Shown: positions 8,869 through 18,010, numbered from the stretch's first letter. The stretch: 64,000 nt of DNA from Streptomyces sp. XM4193 (GCF_023072595.1 NZ_JALLGK010000006.1:1-64000); one strand, 5' to 3'. Notes: a model not told the origin generated them from the sequence alone. Translations and numbers: made by a program.

Positions 8869-9603
8869 ATGGACTTTCCCAACGGCGATATTTTCGTCGG
8901 CGAGATCATCGGAACGGCGATTCTGGTGCTGTTCGGCGTGGGTGTGTGCGCCGCGGTCAACCTCCACCATTCCAAGGCAAGGGCGGCCGGCTGGGTCGTC
9001 ATCGCGTTCGGCTGGGGCTTCGGCGTGCTCGCCGGCGCCTACACGGCCGGCCCGCTCTCCGGCGGCCACATCAACCCGGCCGTCTCCGTCGCCATCGCCA
9101 CCACCGACGACGGCAACTGGGCGAAGCTGCCGCTCTACATCGTCTCCCAGATGATCGGGGCGATCATCGGCGCCGTACTGGCCTGGCTGGTGTACTACTC
9201 GCAGTTCCGCGCCAACGGCGACGAGGACAAGGCGCAGGGCACGCTGGGCAACTTCGCCACCATTCCCGAGGTGCGCAACACCGCGGCCAACGTGACCACC
9301 GAGGCCATCGCCACCGCGGCGCTGATCCTCCCGCTGCTGGCGTTCGGCATGACCGAGGGCCTGGGCGAGCACGGCACCCAGACGCTGATCGTCTCGCTGC
9401 TGGTCGTCGGCATCGGCCTGTCCCTGGGCGGTCCGACGGGGTACGCGATCAACCCGGCCCGCGACCTCGGCCCCCGTATCGCACACCATCTGCTGCCGAT
9501 CCCGAACAAGGGCACCTCCGACTGGGGTTACTCCTGGATCCCCGTGGTCGGCCCGATCCTGGGCGCCCTGGTCGGCGCGGGGATCTTCCAACTCGCCTTC
9601 TGA
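8869..9603 (+). CDS. glpF: Glycerol facilitator (aquaglyceroporin)
   Basis: A 244-residue MIP-family channel for passive glycerol uptake. Both signature loops are intact: GGHINPAVSV (NPA at 69-71) and GYAINPARDLGPR (NPA at 195-197). The residue after the second NPA is arginine-aspartate, as in glycerol-conducting members. Six hydrophobic helices can be followed. The chosen ATG is preceded by CGAGGAG at 8857-8863; a longer in-frame start at 8791 adds only Pro/Arg-rich sequence. glpK follows 14 bp later, so the two form the front of a gylCA-type operon. Confidence 0.94.
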   Translation: MDFPNGDIFVGEIIGTAILVLFGVGVCAAVNLHHSKARAAGWVVIAFGWGFGVLAGAYTAGPLSGGHINPAVSVAIATTDDGNWAKLPLYIVSQMIGAIIGAVLAWLVYYSQFRANGDEDKAQGTLGNFATIPEVRNTAANVTTEAIATAALILPLLAFGMTEGLGEHGTQTLIVSLLVVGIGLSLGGPTGYAINPARDLGPRIAHHLLPIPNKGTSDWGYSWIPVVGPILGALVGAGIFQLAF

Positions 9604-9617
9604 CAGGGGGATCGAGC

Positions 9618-11126
9618 ATGAGCAGCACCACGAGGTACGTCGCCGCGATCGACCAGGGCACCACTTCCAGCCGCTGCATGATCTTCAGCGACGACGGCGC
9701 GGTGGTCGCCGTCGACCAGAAGGAGCACGAGCAGATATTTCCGCAGCCCGGCTGGGTGGAGCACGACGCCACCGAGATCTGGGCGAAGACCCAGGCGGTG
9801 GTCGCCGGCGCACTGGCGAAGGCCGGGCTGCGCGCGGACGGGCTGACCGCGCTGGGCATCACCAACCAGCGCGAGACCACGCTGCTGTGGGACCGCGCCA
9901 CCGGTCAGCCGGTGCACAACGCCATCGTCTGGCAGGACACCCGGACCGCCCAGCTCTGCACCGAGCTCGGCGGTCACATCGGGCAGGACCGCTTCCGCTC
10001 GACCACCGGTCTGCCGCTCGCGAGCTACTTCTCCGGACCCAAGGTGACCTGGCTGCTGGACAACGTCCCCGGGCTGCGCGAGCGCGCCGAGCGCGGCGAG
10101 CTGGCCTTCGGCACCATGGACAGCTGGTTGATCTGGAACCTCACCGGCGGCGTCGAGGGCGGCCGACACGTCACCGACGTGACCAACGCGGGCCGCACGA
10201 TGCTGATGGATCTGCGGACCCTCCAGTGGGACCCGGAGATTCTGGGCGCGATGCGCATTCCCCCCTCGCTGCTGCCGGAGATCCGCAGCTCCTCCGAGGT
10301 GTACGGGACGGCCGTCGGGCAGCTCGACGGGGTACCGGTGGCCTCGGCGCTCGGCGACCAGCAGGCCGCGGTCTTCGGACAGACCTGCTACGGCGTGGGC
10401 GAGGCCAAGAACACCTACGGGACCGGTTCGTTCCTGCTGCTCAACACCGGCGAGCGGCCCGTCGCCTCGCAGAGCGGTCTGCTCACCACCATGGGGTACC
10501 AGCTGGCGGGAGAGGCCCCGGTCTACTGCCTGGAAGGGTCGATCGCGATCACCGGGGCGCTGGTGCAGTGGTTCCGCGACCAGCTCGGCATCATCGGGAC
10601 GGCGGCGGACATCGAGCCGCTGGCGGCGAGCGTGGAGGACAACGGCGGGGCGTACATCGTGCCGGCCTTCTCCGGACTCTTCGCGCCGTACTGGAAGTCC
10701 GACGCCCGCGGCGTGGTGACCGGGCTGACGCGCTACGTCACCAAGGCCCATCTGGCCAGGGCGGTGCTGGAGGCGACCAGCTGGCAGACGCGCGAGGTCG
10801 TGGACGCCATGTACCAGGATTCCGGCGTGGAGATCACCACGCTGAAGGTGGACGGCGGCATGACCGCCAACAACCTGCTGATGCAGCACCAGGCAGACGT
10901 GCTGGACGTGCCCGTGATCCGCCCGGTGATCGCGGAGACGACCTGTCTGGGCGCGGCGTACGCGGCCGGTCTGGCCACCGGTGTCTGGTCGGATCTGGAC
11001 GAGCTGCGCACGCACTGGAAGCGGGACGCCGAGTGGAGCCCGCAGATGGACGCCGAGACCAGGGACCGCGAGTACCGGCACTGGCGCAAGGCGGTGGAGC
11101 GCAGCTTCGGCTGGCTGGAGGAGTGA
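9618..11126 (+). CDS. glpK: Glycerol kinase
   Basis: A 502-residue FGGY-family kinase converting glycerol to sn-glycerol 3-phosphate with ATP. It begins AAIDQGTTSSRCMIF, the phosphate-binding segment, and contains TNQRETTLLWDR, WQDTRT, ALGDQQAAVFGQ and NTYGTGSFLLLNTG as expected. The start has AGGGGG eight bases upstream. A glpD (glycerol 3-phosphate dehydrogenase) gene, which often closes this operon in streptomycetes, is absent here; the next gene is convergent. No clear rho-independent terminator was found in the 129-bp gap after it. Confidence 0.95.
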   Translation: MSSTTRYVAAIDQGTTSSRCMIFSDDGAVVAVDQKEHEQIFPQPGWVEHDATEIWAKTQAVVAGALAKAGLRADGLTALGITNQRETTLLWDRATGQPVHNAIVWQDTRTAQLCTELGGHIGQDRFRSTTGLPLASYFSGPKVTWLLDNVPGLRERAERGELAFGTMDSWLIWNLTGGVEGGRHVTDVTNAGRTMLMDLRTLQWDPEILGAMRIPPSLLPEIRSSSEVYGTAVGQLDGVPVASALGDQQAAVFGQTCYGVGEAKNTYGTGSFLLLNTGERPVASQSGLLTTMGYQLAGEAPVYCLEGSIAITGALVQWFRDQLGIIGTAADIEPLAASVEDNGGAYIVPAFSGLFAPYWKSDARGVVTGLTRYVTKAHLARAVLEATSWQTREVVDAMYQDSGVEITTLKVDGGMTANNLLMQHQADVLDVPVIRPVIAETTCLGAAYAAGLATGVWSDLDELRTHWKRDAEWSPQMDAETRDREYRHWRKAVERSFGWLEE

Positions 11127-11255
11127 GACGCCGGCCCGGTCCGCGGCGCGGGGCGAGCGCACCGCGCGGGCGTACGCCCCGTCCGTCCGCGGGCAGGGCC
11201 CCGGGCGCGCTGCGAGGCCGGGTCCGCGACAGCCGGTCGCGGCGGGGCGGCGGGG

Positions 11256-11861
11256 TCAGCGAGGCGCGGACTGGCGGGCGGCAGCGGTGCGCATCGCGTG
11301 TTCGACCACCGAAATCAGTACGTCGCGGGCGGACTCGCGTCGCCGGGCGTCGCACAGCAGCAGCGGAACTCCGGCGTCCAGGTCGAGCGCCGCGCGCACG
11401 GTCTCCTCCGGGTAGCTCTGGGCCCCGTCGAAGCAGTTGACCGCCACGGTGAAGGGGATGGCGCGGCGCTCGAAGTAGTCGATGGCGGCGAAGCAGTCCT
11501 CGAGTCTGCGGGTGTCCGCGAGCACCACGGCGCCGAGCGCGCCCTGCGCCAACTCGTCCCACAGGAACCAGAAGCGGTCCTGTCCGGGGGTGCCGAAGAG
11601 GTAGAGCACCAGGCTGTCGCTGAGCGTGATGCGGCCGAAGTCCATCGCGACCGTGGTGGTGGTCTTGCGCTCCACCCCGGTGGTGTTGTCGTACGGGACG
11701 CTCGCCTCGGTGAGGGTCTCCTCGGTCCGAAGTGGCTTGATCTCGCTGACCGCGCCGACGAACGTGGTCTTGCCGACGCCGAATCCGCCCGCGACGAGCA
11801 CCTTCAGGGCGACCGGGTCGGGAGCGTTGTTGCGGGCTCGTCCTCCGCGCCCGAAAACCAT
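11256..11861 (-). CDS. Conservon GTPase-like protein (CvnD type)
   Basis: A 201-residue small P-loop protein of the family encoded last in streptomycete conservons. The P-loop is GGFGVGKTT (25-33), followed by the switch-like TTTTVAMDFGR and LFGTPGQDRF segments; NCFDG stands where GTPases carry NKxD. Such proteins work with a membrane histidine-kinase-like protein, a Roadblock protein and a DUF742 protein as a GPCR-like signalling set. Those three partners are encoded at 14415-18010, not next to it as normal. A GGGAGGAG ribosome site precedes the ATG. It converges on glpK. Confidence 0.88.
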   Translation of the reverse strand: MVFGRGGRARNNAPDPVALKVLVAGGFGVGKTTFVGAVSEIKPLRTEETLTEASVPYDNTTGVERKTTTTVAMDFGRITLSDSLVLYLFGTPGQDRFWFLWDELAQGALGAVVLADTRRLEDCFAAIDYFERRAIPFTVAVNCFDGAQSYPEETVRAALDLDAGVPLLLCDARRRESARDVLISVVEHAMRTAAARQSAPR

Positions 11862-12126
11862 GTCATCTCCTCCCGCTCCTCGGGTCCGCGCGGCGGGCGG
11901 ACGGGGTCGTGCGCTGCGCGTTCCGCCGGTGTGCCGTACTGCCGGCCGTCGTTGTAGACAGGGACTGTAGCCGCAGCGGAACGTGCAGTGACCGGCGGGG
12001 CGCCGGTCGTGCCGCTCGCGGGGCGGGACGTCGTGTTTCAGCCGTTCGGCCCGGTTCGGGCGTGGCGCGCGAGGGGTGACGCACCACCGGCGCCTCGGGG
12101 CCGGTGGTCACCGCGTACGCCGTGTC

Positions 12127-12744
12127 TCAACTCCCGGCGCCGGGCGGCGAGTCGAAGAGTCGACCGGCGACGGCGACGAACGGGCCGTGCAGCTCGCGGA
12201 TCGCCTCGACATCGCCCTCCAGCAGCAGCGCCGAGACCTTGGCCCCGACCGCGGCGACCAGCACCTCCAGCGCGAACCGCTCGGCCGCCTCCCCGTAGAG
12301 CAGCGCCAGCGCGTCGACGAAACGGTGCTGGAGCGCCGCACGGTGGGCGATCGCCTCGGGTCCGGCCGCATAGGACTCGACCAGGAAGACGCGGGCGAGA
12401 TCGGGCTCGTCGGCGATGGTGTCCAGGTAGATGCCGAGGAAGTCCGGGAAGAGGTCCGGAGTCAGCTCGACTTCGCCCAGCGCCGCGGAGAGGCGTTCGA
12501 CGAAGAGGGCCGACGCCCTGTCCAGGGTCGCCAGAAAGCAGTCCTGCTTGGAGCCGAACTGCTGGTAGAAGGTTTCCCTGGAGACTCCTGCGCGTTCGAG
12601 GATCGCGGCGACGGGGGTGCCCGCGTACCCCTTCTCGGACATGGCCTGGGCGCAGGCGAGCAGCATGCGTTCGCGCTGGGTCGCCGCCACGAACTCGCGG
12701 GAGAGCTTGTGGCGGCCTCTGGGCAGGGGGTTGGTGCTGGTCAT
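12127..12744 (-). CDS. TetR-family regulator
   Basis: A 205-residue repressor-type protein. The helix-turn-helix covers about residues 22-62, with GYAGTPVAAILERAGVSRETFYQQFGSK matching the family pattern in two halves. The C-terminal ligand domain cannot be assigned. Its ATG at 12744 overlaps the stop of the upstream gene by four bases (ATGA), so it is translationally coupled as the last gene of the SDR / CMD-like / TetR operon. The imperfect palindrome at the head of that operon is a fitting operator, which would make the operon autoregulated. Confidence 0.85.
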   Translation of the reverse strand: MTSTNPLPRGRHKLSREFVAATQRERMLLACAQAMSEKGYAGTPVAAILERAGVSRETFYQQFGSKQDCFLATLDRASALFVERLSAALGEVELTPDLFPDFLGIYLDTIADEPDLARVFLVESYAAGPEAIAHRAALQHRFVDALALLYGEAAERFALEVLVAAVGAKVSALLLEGDVEAIRELHGPFVAVAGRLFDSPPGAGS

Positions 12745-13355
12745 CGTGTCCCGGTCTGGTCGCGGACGTCGGCGGCTGGTCGTGCGGTTCGGCGGCGGAG
12801 TTGGCGGCGGAGTCGGGGGCGGGGGCGGTCGGGCTGGAGACGGAGTGTGGTGATGGTGGTGGCGAGCATTGAATAGTGCCCCACCAGCAGCAGGTACTCC
12901 AGTGCGAGCGGTTCGCTGAGGTGGCTGCGCAGCGACGCCCACGCCACGTCGTCCAGGTCGCCGTCGGCCAACAGGGCGTCGGCACAGGCCAGTAGCGTAC
13001 GTTCGCGCGCGGACCAACCGGATGCTTCCGGCCCCTGCGTGACCCGCTCCACATCCGCCGCGGTGACGCCGGCCCGGCGGCCCAGACGTACGTGATGGGT
13101 GAACTCGTAGGCGCAGGCGCGGACATGGGCCACTCGCAGGATGACCAGTTCGGTCTCGCGCCGGGGCAGCCCGCCCCCGGGCATCAGGCGGCCGGCGAAG
13201 TGCAGCCACCCCAGGAAGAGCCGCCTGTTGCGCGCCAGGGTGAGGAAGAGGTGCGGGGGCCGGGTGCCGGCCACCCGTCCGGCGGCGCGGCTGAACATCC
13301 AGGCCGCCAGGCCGACTTGGCGCCGGTTGCCGGGTGCGATGCGCGGGCGGCTCAA
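12741..13355 (-). CDS. Carboxymuconolactone decarboxylase-like (AhpD-fold) protein
   Basis: A 204-residue helical protein with the CMD/AhpD-like core around RRETELVILRVAHVRACAYEFTHH (about 65-90). The AhpD CxxC peroxidase pair is missing; only one cysteine is present at that site, so disulfide peroxidase activity is unlikely. The Arg-rich C-terminal tail (about 172-204) is not part of the fold. The start is a TTG overlapping the SDR stop (TTGA at 13355-13352). A later start at the methionine in AAWMFSR is possible. Its substrate is unknown; operon context suggests a step with the neighbouring dehydrogenase. Confidence 0.7.
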   Translation of the reverse strand: MSRPRIAPGNRRQVGLAAWMFSRAAGRVAGTRPPHLFLTLARNRRLFLGWLHFAGRLMPGGGLPRRETELVILRVAHVRACAYEFTHHVRLGRRAGVTAADVERVTQGPEASGWSARERTLLACADALLADGDLDDVAWASLRSHLSEPLALEYLLLVGHYSMLATTITTLRLQPDRPRPRLRRQLRRRTARPAADVRDQTGTR

Positions 13356-14311
13356 CGGTCCGCCCTCCCGGTGCGAAGGGCCGGCCCTTCAGGCTCGGCG
13401 GCCCGGTCGGGGGCCGGCCCCTGCGGGGTTCGTGCGGTGCTGGCCCGCGCCTCGGCGACCGCGGGCAGCGCCCGGTGCGCGAGCCCGTTGAGCACGCGCA
13501 TCACCAGCGCGTAGAGCGGCGGCAGTACGCGCTGGAGGAAGTGCAGCAGACGGATCTCGCGCGAGGTGTGCACCAGGTAGCGGCCGGTGCGTATGCCTTC
13601 GAGTATCGCCTCGGCGACCTCCTCGGGCCTGGCCGCCCGCCTGCGGAAGCGGGCCTGCAACCGGCGGAAGGCGGGTGCGCTCGTGTCCGCCCCGACGATG
13701 TCGACGGTCTCGGTGAGCGGGGTGTCGACCGCGCCCGGGCAGACCAGGCTGACGCCGATCCGGTGCCGTCGCAGGTCGAAGCGGAGCACCTCGCTCACCC
13801 CTCGCAGTCCGAACTTGGCCGCGCTGTACGCCGCGTGCCAGGGCAGTCCGAGCAGCCCGGCGGCGGAGGAGACGTTGACCAGATGGCCGCCGCGACCGCC
13901 GTCGACCATCGCCGGCAGCAGGTACTCGATGATGTGGATGGGCCCCATCAGGTTGACGTCAACCATCCGTCGCCAGTGGTGGTGCTCCAGCGAACTGACC
14001 GTGCCCCAGGTCGAGACGCCGGCGATGTTCATCACCACGTCCATCGAGCCGTGCCGGGAGGTGAGCCGGTCCGCGAGCTCGCGGACGGCGGCGCAGTCGG
14101 CGAGGTCGGCGGGTTCGGCGAAGGGGACGCAGCCGCCCCGCGCCACGATCTCGTCGGCCACCTCCAGGAGGCGGTCGGCCTGGAGGTCCGTGAGGTGCAT
14201 CCGCGCGCCGCGCTCGGCGGCGAGCAGTGCGGTGGCTCGTCCGATACCGCTGGCCGCGCCGGTGACGAAGACGTTCCGTCCGGTGAGGTCCTTCACATGT
14301 GATCGGGGCAT
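13352..14311 (-). CDS. Short-chain dehydrogenase/reductase
   Basis: A 319-residue classical SDR. The nucleotide-binding motif is TGAASGIG near the N-terminus, then NIAGVSTWG, the catalytic serine in NVSSAAGLLG, and YSAAKFG (YxxxK). The acidic LTDLQAD after strand 2 favours NAD over NADP. The C-terminal 80 residues extend beyond the standard core with a hydrophobic HFLQRVLPPLYALVMRV, a possible membrane-contact segment. The ATG at 14311 has no ribosome site but follows TAGCCT by six bases, suggesting a leaderless transcript. First gene of a three-gene operon. The substrate is not identifiable. Confidence 0.88.
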   Translation of the reverse strand: MPRSHVKDLTGRNVFVTGAASGIGRATALLAAERGARMHLTDLQADRLLEVADEIVARGGCVPFAEPADLADCAAVRELADRLTSRHGSMDVVMNIAGVSTWGTVSSLEHHHWRRMVDVNLMGPIHIIEYLLPAMVDGGRGGHLVNVSSAAGLLGLPWHAAYSAAKFGLRGVSEVLRFDLRRHRIGVSLVCPGAVDTPLTETVDIVGADTSAPAFRRLQARFRRRAARPEEVAEAILEGIRTGRYLVHTSREIRLLHFLQRVLPPLYALVMRVLNGLAHRALPAVAEARASTARTPQGPAPDRAAEPEGPALRTGRADR

Positions 14312-14331
14312 GATCGGAGGCTAACCGATCC

Positions 14332-14349
14332 ACGAACAGTGTTGTTTGT
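14332..14349. promoter_or_regulatory. Probable TetR operator of the SDR operon
   Basis: An 18-bp imperfect palindrome, ACGAACAGTGTTGTTTGT, with six of nine base pairs symmetrical (outer ACnAACA/TGTTnGT). It covers the -35/spacer region of a promoter whose -10 is TAGCCT at 14323-14318 on the minus strand. Size, symmetry and position suit a TetR-type operator, most simply for the repressor at the end of this operon. Confidence 0.55.
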
Positions 14350-14414
14350 CATCAGGGTGAGGAAAATCGAGGCTTCTGCACACAGGGGCGGCGACCACCG
14401 CCGAAGAGGGGTCC

Positions 14415-14882
14415 CTACAGCGCCCGCAGGCCGCTGATCACTTCTCGCAGCACGGACTCGTCCGGCAGCTCGGCGGGCGGGACGGGCCGGGTCACCCGTA
14501 CCAGTTCGACCTCCAGCAGGTCCTCGAGCAGCACTCGGACCACGCCCACCGGAAGGTCGAGGGCGGCCGCCAACTCGGCCACCGAGATCAACTCCTCGCG
14601 GCACAGCCGCAGGATGTCCAGATGTTCGGGCACGAGGCGGTGCTCGTGCTGGAGCCGTTCCTCGGCCCGGGCCCGGGTCATCCGGCCGCCGGCGCCCTCG
14701 GACCCGGGCTCCGCGGACTCCCCGGGCTCCGCGGCTGCCGGCGCGGTGGGCCGCTCGTCGTCCGCCAGGACCAGCGCGATCAGGTCGAGCGGCTCGTCAC
14801 TGGCTCCGCGGGTACGGCCGCGCGTCATCGCGTACGGCCGTACCACGGGCCCGGCGGCGTCGTCGAACCATCGCTCGGTCAT
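14415..14882 (-). CDS. Conservon DUF742 protein (CvnC type)
   Basis: A 155-residue protein with the DUF742 winged-helix-like C-terminal half (ELISVAELAAALDLPVGVVRVLLEDL, split across about 95-122) and a variable acidic linker. It begins WFDDAAGPVVRPYAMTRGRTR, typical of the family. In studied conservons this protein binds the GTPase and the kinase-like protein. It starts 9 bp after cvnB. Unusually, the next gene is not the GTPase; a separate operon intervenes. Confidence 0.9.
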   Translation of the reverse strand: MTERWFDDAAGPVVRPYAMTRGRTRGASDEPLDLIALVLADDERPTAPAAAEPGESAEPGSEGAGGRMTRARAEERLQHEHRLVPEHLDILRLCREELISVAELAAALDLPVGVVRVLLEDLLEVELVRVTRPVPPAELPDESVLREVISGLRAL

Positions 14883-14891
14883 GCGCCCCGC

Positions 14892-15341
14892 TCACCCTCC
14901 GCCGGGATTGTCGGTGCGGGGCGCGGTCGCCAGATGGGCGCCGACGCGCTTGACCAGCAGTGTCATCTCGTAGGCGATCTGGCCGATGTCGGACTCCGCC
15001 TCCGCCAGGACCGCCAGGCAGCTGCCGTCCCCCGCCGCGGTGACGAAGAGGAACGCCCCGTCCAGCTCCACCACGGTCTGGCGCACGCTGCCGGCCTCGA
15101 AGTGGCGGCCCACGCCCTTGGCGAGGCTGTGGAAGCCGGAGGCCACCGCGGCCAGGTGCTCGCCGTCCTCGCGCGAGAGATCGCGCGAACCGCCCCTCGG
15201 CAGACCGTCGCCGGAGAGCACGAGCACCTTGCGGATGCTGCCGACCCGGTCGACCAGGTCGTCCAGCAGCCAGTTCAACTCGCCCGAACCGCCGGGGCCT
15301 TCGGCATACGCGCTGTCATTGGCGGCATTCGGTACGGTCAT
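14892..15341 (-). CDS. Conservon Roadblock/LC7 protein (CvnB type)
   Basis: A 149-residue Roadblock/LC7-fold protein. It carries ELNWLLDDLVDRV, VLVLSGDGLPRG and the central beta-sheet segment DGAFLFVTAAGDGSCLAVLAE; these are recurrent in conservon B proteins, which act as GTPase-activating or scaffold partners of the D protein. Its ATG overlaps the stop of the kinase gene (ATGA at 15341-15338), showing translational coupling. Confidence 0.92.
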   Translation of the reverse strand: MTVPNAANDSAYAEGPGGSGELNWLLDDLVDRVGSIRKVLVLSGDGLPRGGSRDLSREDGEHLAAVASGFHSLAKGVGRHFEAGSVRQTVVELDGAFLFVTAAGDGSCLAVLAEAESDIGQIAYEMTLLVKRVGAHLATAPRTDNPGGG

Positions 15342-18010
15342 CGCCCGTTTCCCTCCGGTGTGCTTCCGTCATTGTGCTGGCGGCCACGTTGCCAGCCACG
15401 TTGCAGCGACGCCATACGGCTGCGGATCTCGTCCGGGTCACGCTCGGCCTCCGCCTCGCCCTCCCGGCTTCCCTCGCGCCCCTCGCTGCCCCGGCGCAGG
15501 GCCCTGAGGGCCTCGGCCGGAGTCTTCAACTGCGGCGCCAGGCTCGCCTGCCGCACTCGTCTGGGCAGTCCGTCCACCGTCTCGGGCGCTGTCCGGCCGG
15601 ACTTGTCCGCCTCGGACCGGCCCGCGGCGACGGCGCCCTCGCCGGACGGTCCCGCGTCAGGACTCGGCACGGCCGGGTCGTCGTCTGCGGCCTCCTCCCT
15701 GGGCCGGTGTTCGCCGACGGTCCGCCCGTGGTCGGAGACGAGGACGGGGCCGCCGTGGTTCCCGGGCCGCCGGCGCGGCAGCGGGAGAGGGCCGTCGTGG
15801 TGGACGGGCCGCGCACCGCCGTCGCGCTCGGTGTCCTCGGCACCGGACTGCTGGTCGCCGCGGGGACGTTCGTGCTCGCCACCGCCCCGGAAGAGTCGGC
15901 CGAGTGAATCCTCCGGCTCGTCCAACTCCTCGAGCGCGGCGTCCAGTTCGACCGGGCGGCCGGTGCGCCGCGGCGCGGGCGGCTCGGAGGCGCCCAGCTG
16001 CGGCGGGCCCGAGGGGCCGCTCCCCGCGGGCCGCCTGCCGAGCGCGAGCCGCTGTGCGAGCGCGGGGCTGGCTCCGCGCCCGTCCTCGCGTCCGGTCTCC
16101 AGCGCCTCCCCCGGTGCGTCGGTCGACTCGTTGAGGATCGCGCCGGGGATCAGCACCACCGCGGTGGTGCCGCCGTAGGGCGAGGGCTGGAGCGAGACGC
16201 GCACGCCCTGGCGCTGTGCAAGCCGGGAGACGACGAACAGCCCCAGGCGGTCGGTGTCGGAGAGCTCGAACTCGGGTGTCTCGGCAAGCCTGAGGTTCGC
16301 CTCCAGCAGCGCGTCGGGCGTCATGCCCAGACCGCGGTCGTGGATCTCCAGCGTGAAGCCGTTGGAGACGCGCTCGCCCATCACCTGCACACCGGTGTGC
16401 GGCGGCGAGAAGACCGTGGCGTTCTCCAGGAGTTCGGCCACCAGATGGGTCAGGTCGGCGACCGCCGGCCCGTCCACCGCCAGGCGCTCCAGCCTGCGCA
16501 CCTCGATGCGCTCGTAGTCCTCCACCTCGGCGACGGCCGCGCGCACCACGTCCATCAGCTGCACCGGTTTGCGCCACTGGCGCGAGGGAGCCGCGCCGGA
16601 GAGGATCACCAGGCCCTCCGCGTGGCGGCGCATCCTGGTGGTGAGGTGGTCGAGCCGGAAGAGGTCGGCCAGCTCGTCGGAGTCCTCGGTCCGGCGCTCC
16701 ATCGTGTCCAGCAGGGTGAGCTGGCGGTGCAGCAGGACCTGGCTGCGGCGGGCGAGGTTGACGAAGACCTCCGAGACCCCGCGGCGCATGTCCGCCTGGC
16801 GCACCGCTCCCTCCACCGCCGCACGCTGAAGGGTGTTGAGCGCGTGGCCGACCTGGCCGATCTCGTCGTCGCCGTACTCCAGCCGCGGCGCCTCGGTCTC
16901 CACGTCGATCTGCTCGCCGGCGGCCAACCGCCGCTGCACGCTGGGCAGTCGGACCCCGGAGGCCTCCGTGGCCTCCTTGCGCAGCGCCCGCAGATCGCGC
17001 ACCAGCCCGCGGCCGACCCGGAAGGAGATGACGATGGTGGCCAGGACCGCCAGCAGTCCGACGAAGGCCGCGACCCCGGCGCGCAGGAACACCCAGCGGG
17101 CCACCGGGTCCACCCGGTCGTCGTAGGTGTCGTTCGCGGCCCGGTCCAGCTCTTCCAGGTCCAGGAGGGCGGAGGCCGTCGCCGAGTCCCAGCGGTCCGC
17201 GTTCAGCACCCGGACGGCTTCGTCCGGTCCCGCCCGCAGTGCCTCGTCCTCGAAGGAGGTCAGCGTCCGGCCGTCGGGGCCCTGCCAGTACTCGCCGTAG
17301 CGCTTGGCCTCGGAGTCGGGCAGCGCCTCGAAGCTCTGCCGGTAGGTGATGCGGCGCTCGGCGATCCGGTCGGAGAAGGACTGGAAATCGCCCTGCGTCA
17401 TGCGTCCCGCGGCGAGCGAGGCGGCCATCAGCGCGTCCTCGCGCGCCAGCAGCTCCCGCGCGCGCATCAGCCCGGCGATCGCCCGGGCCTCCTTGTCCAG
17501 GGTGGCGTGGTCCAGGGCGGGTATCCGGCTGAGCAGCTCGTAGGAGGGCTCGATGACGCCGTCGTAGCCGGTGGAGGCGTGCGGGCGGGAGACGGTGTTG
17601 CCCTCGACCTTCCCGCGCAGCGACTCCAGTCCGTCGATGTTCCGCAGGACGCCGTCCAGGCGCTCGCGGGACCCGGCGGAGAGCTTCCCCCGGACGGCTC
17701 GGGCGCTCTCGCGCAGGTCCATGGCGGCCTGGTCGCTGGCCCGCTGCTCCCGCTGGAACCGGGGCAGGGCGTCCGAGCGGCGCGGATCCGCGAGGTAGAC
17801 CAGCGCCTGGCGTCGCTCCAACTGCACCGCGCGCACGGTCTGCTCGATCGGGCGGCTCAGCTCGTCGACGGTCTCCCGCACGTCCAGGATCTGCTTGGCG
17901 TCGCCCACCATCTGGTGGGTGACCATTCCCCACATGGAGACCAGTGCCAACAGGGGCACCAAGAGCAGCGCCACGATCTTCCGGCGGATGGTCTTCCCGC
18001 GAAAGCGCAT
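15338..18010 (-). CDS. Conservon sensor kinase-like protein (CvnA type)
   Basis: An 890-residue membrane protein. The first transmembrane helix is at about 12-32 (KIVALLLVPLLALVSMWGMV), an extracytoplasmic sensor domain runs to about 300, and a second helix lies near 305-332. HAMP-like and helical regions with LDHLTTRMRRHAEGLVILSG follow, then an HATPase domain with the N box in ELLENATVFSPP and DRGLGM. The C-terminal 300 residues are low-complexity, charged and Pro-rich, as in other CvnA proteins. A strong AGGGGAGG ribosome site precedes the ATG. It heads the cvnABC run. No cognate response regulator is nearby, as expected for conservons. Confidence 0.92.
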   Translation of the reverse strand: MRFRGKTIRRKIVALLLVPLLALVSMWGMVTHQMVGDAKQILDVRETVDELSRPIEQTVRAVQLERRQALVYLADPRRSDALPRFQREQRASDQAAMDLRESARAVRGKLSAGSRERLDGVLRNIDGLESLRGKVEGNTVSRPHASTGYDGVIEPSYELLSRIPALDHATLDKEARAIAGLMRARELLAREDALMAASLAAGRMTQGDFQSFSDRIAERRITYRQSFEALPDSEAKRYGEYWQGPDGRTLTSFEDEALRAGPDEAVRVLNADRWDSATASALLDLEELDRAANDTYDDRVDPVARWVFLRAGVAAFVGLLAVLATIVISFRVGRGLVRDLRALRKEATEASGVRLPSVQRRLAAGEQIDVETEAPRLEYGDDEIGQVGHALNTLQRAAVEGAVRQADMRRGVSEVFVNLARRSQVLLHRQLTLLDTMERRTEDSDELADLFRLDHLTTRMRRHAEGLVILSGAAPSRQWRKPVQLMDVVRAAVAEVEDYERIEVRRLERLAVDGPAVADLTHLVAELLENATVFSPPHTGVQVMGERVSNGFTLEIHDRGLGMTPDALLEANLRLAETPEFELSDTDRLGLFVVSRLAQRQGVRVSLQPSPYGGTTAVVLIPGAILNESTDAPGEALETGREDGRGASPALAQRLALGRRPAGSGPSGPPQLGASEPPAPRRTGRPVELDAALEELDEPEDSLGRLFRGGGEHERPRGDQQSGAEDTERDGGARPVHHDGPLPLPRRRPGNHGGPVLVSDHGRTVGEHRPREEAADDDPAVPSPDAGPSGEGAVAAGRSEADKSGRTAPETVDGLPRRVRQASLAPQLKTPAEALRALRRGSEGREGSREGEAEAERDPDEIRSRMASLQRGWQRGRQHNDGSTPEGNGR

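Noticed and set aside
11863..12111. An 82-codon minus-strand frame between the GTPase and TetR genes
   Set aside because: The product is Arg/Pro/Thr-rich without pattern, and the ATG lacks context; treated as spacer.
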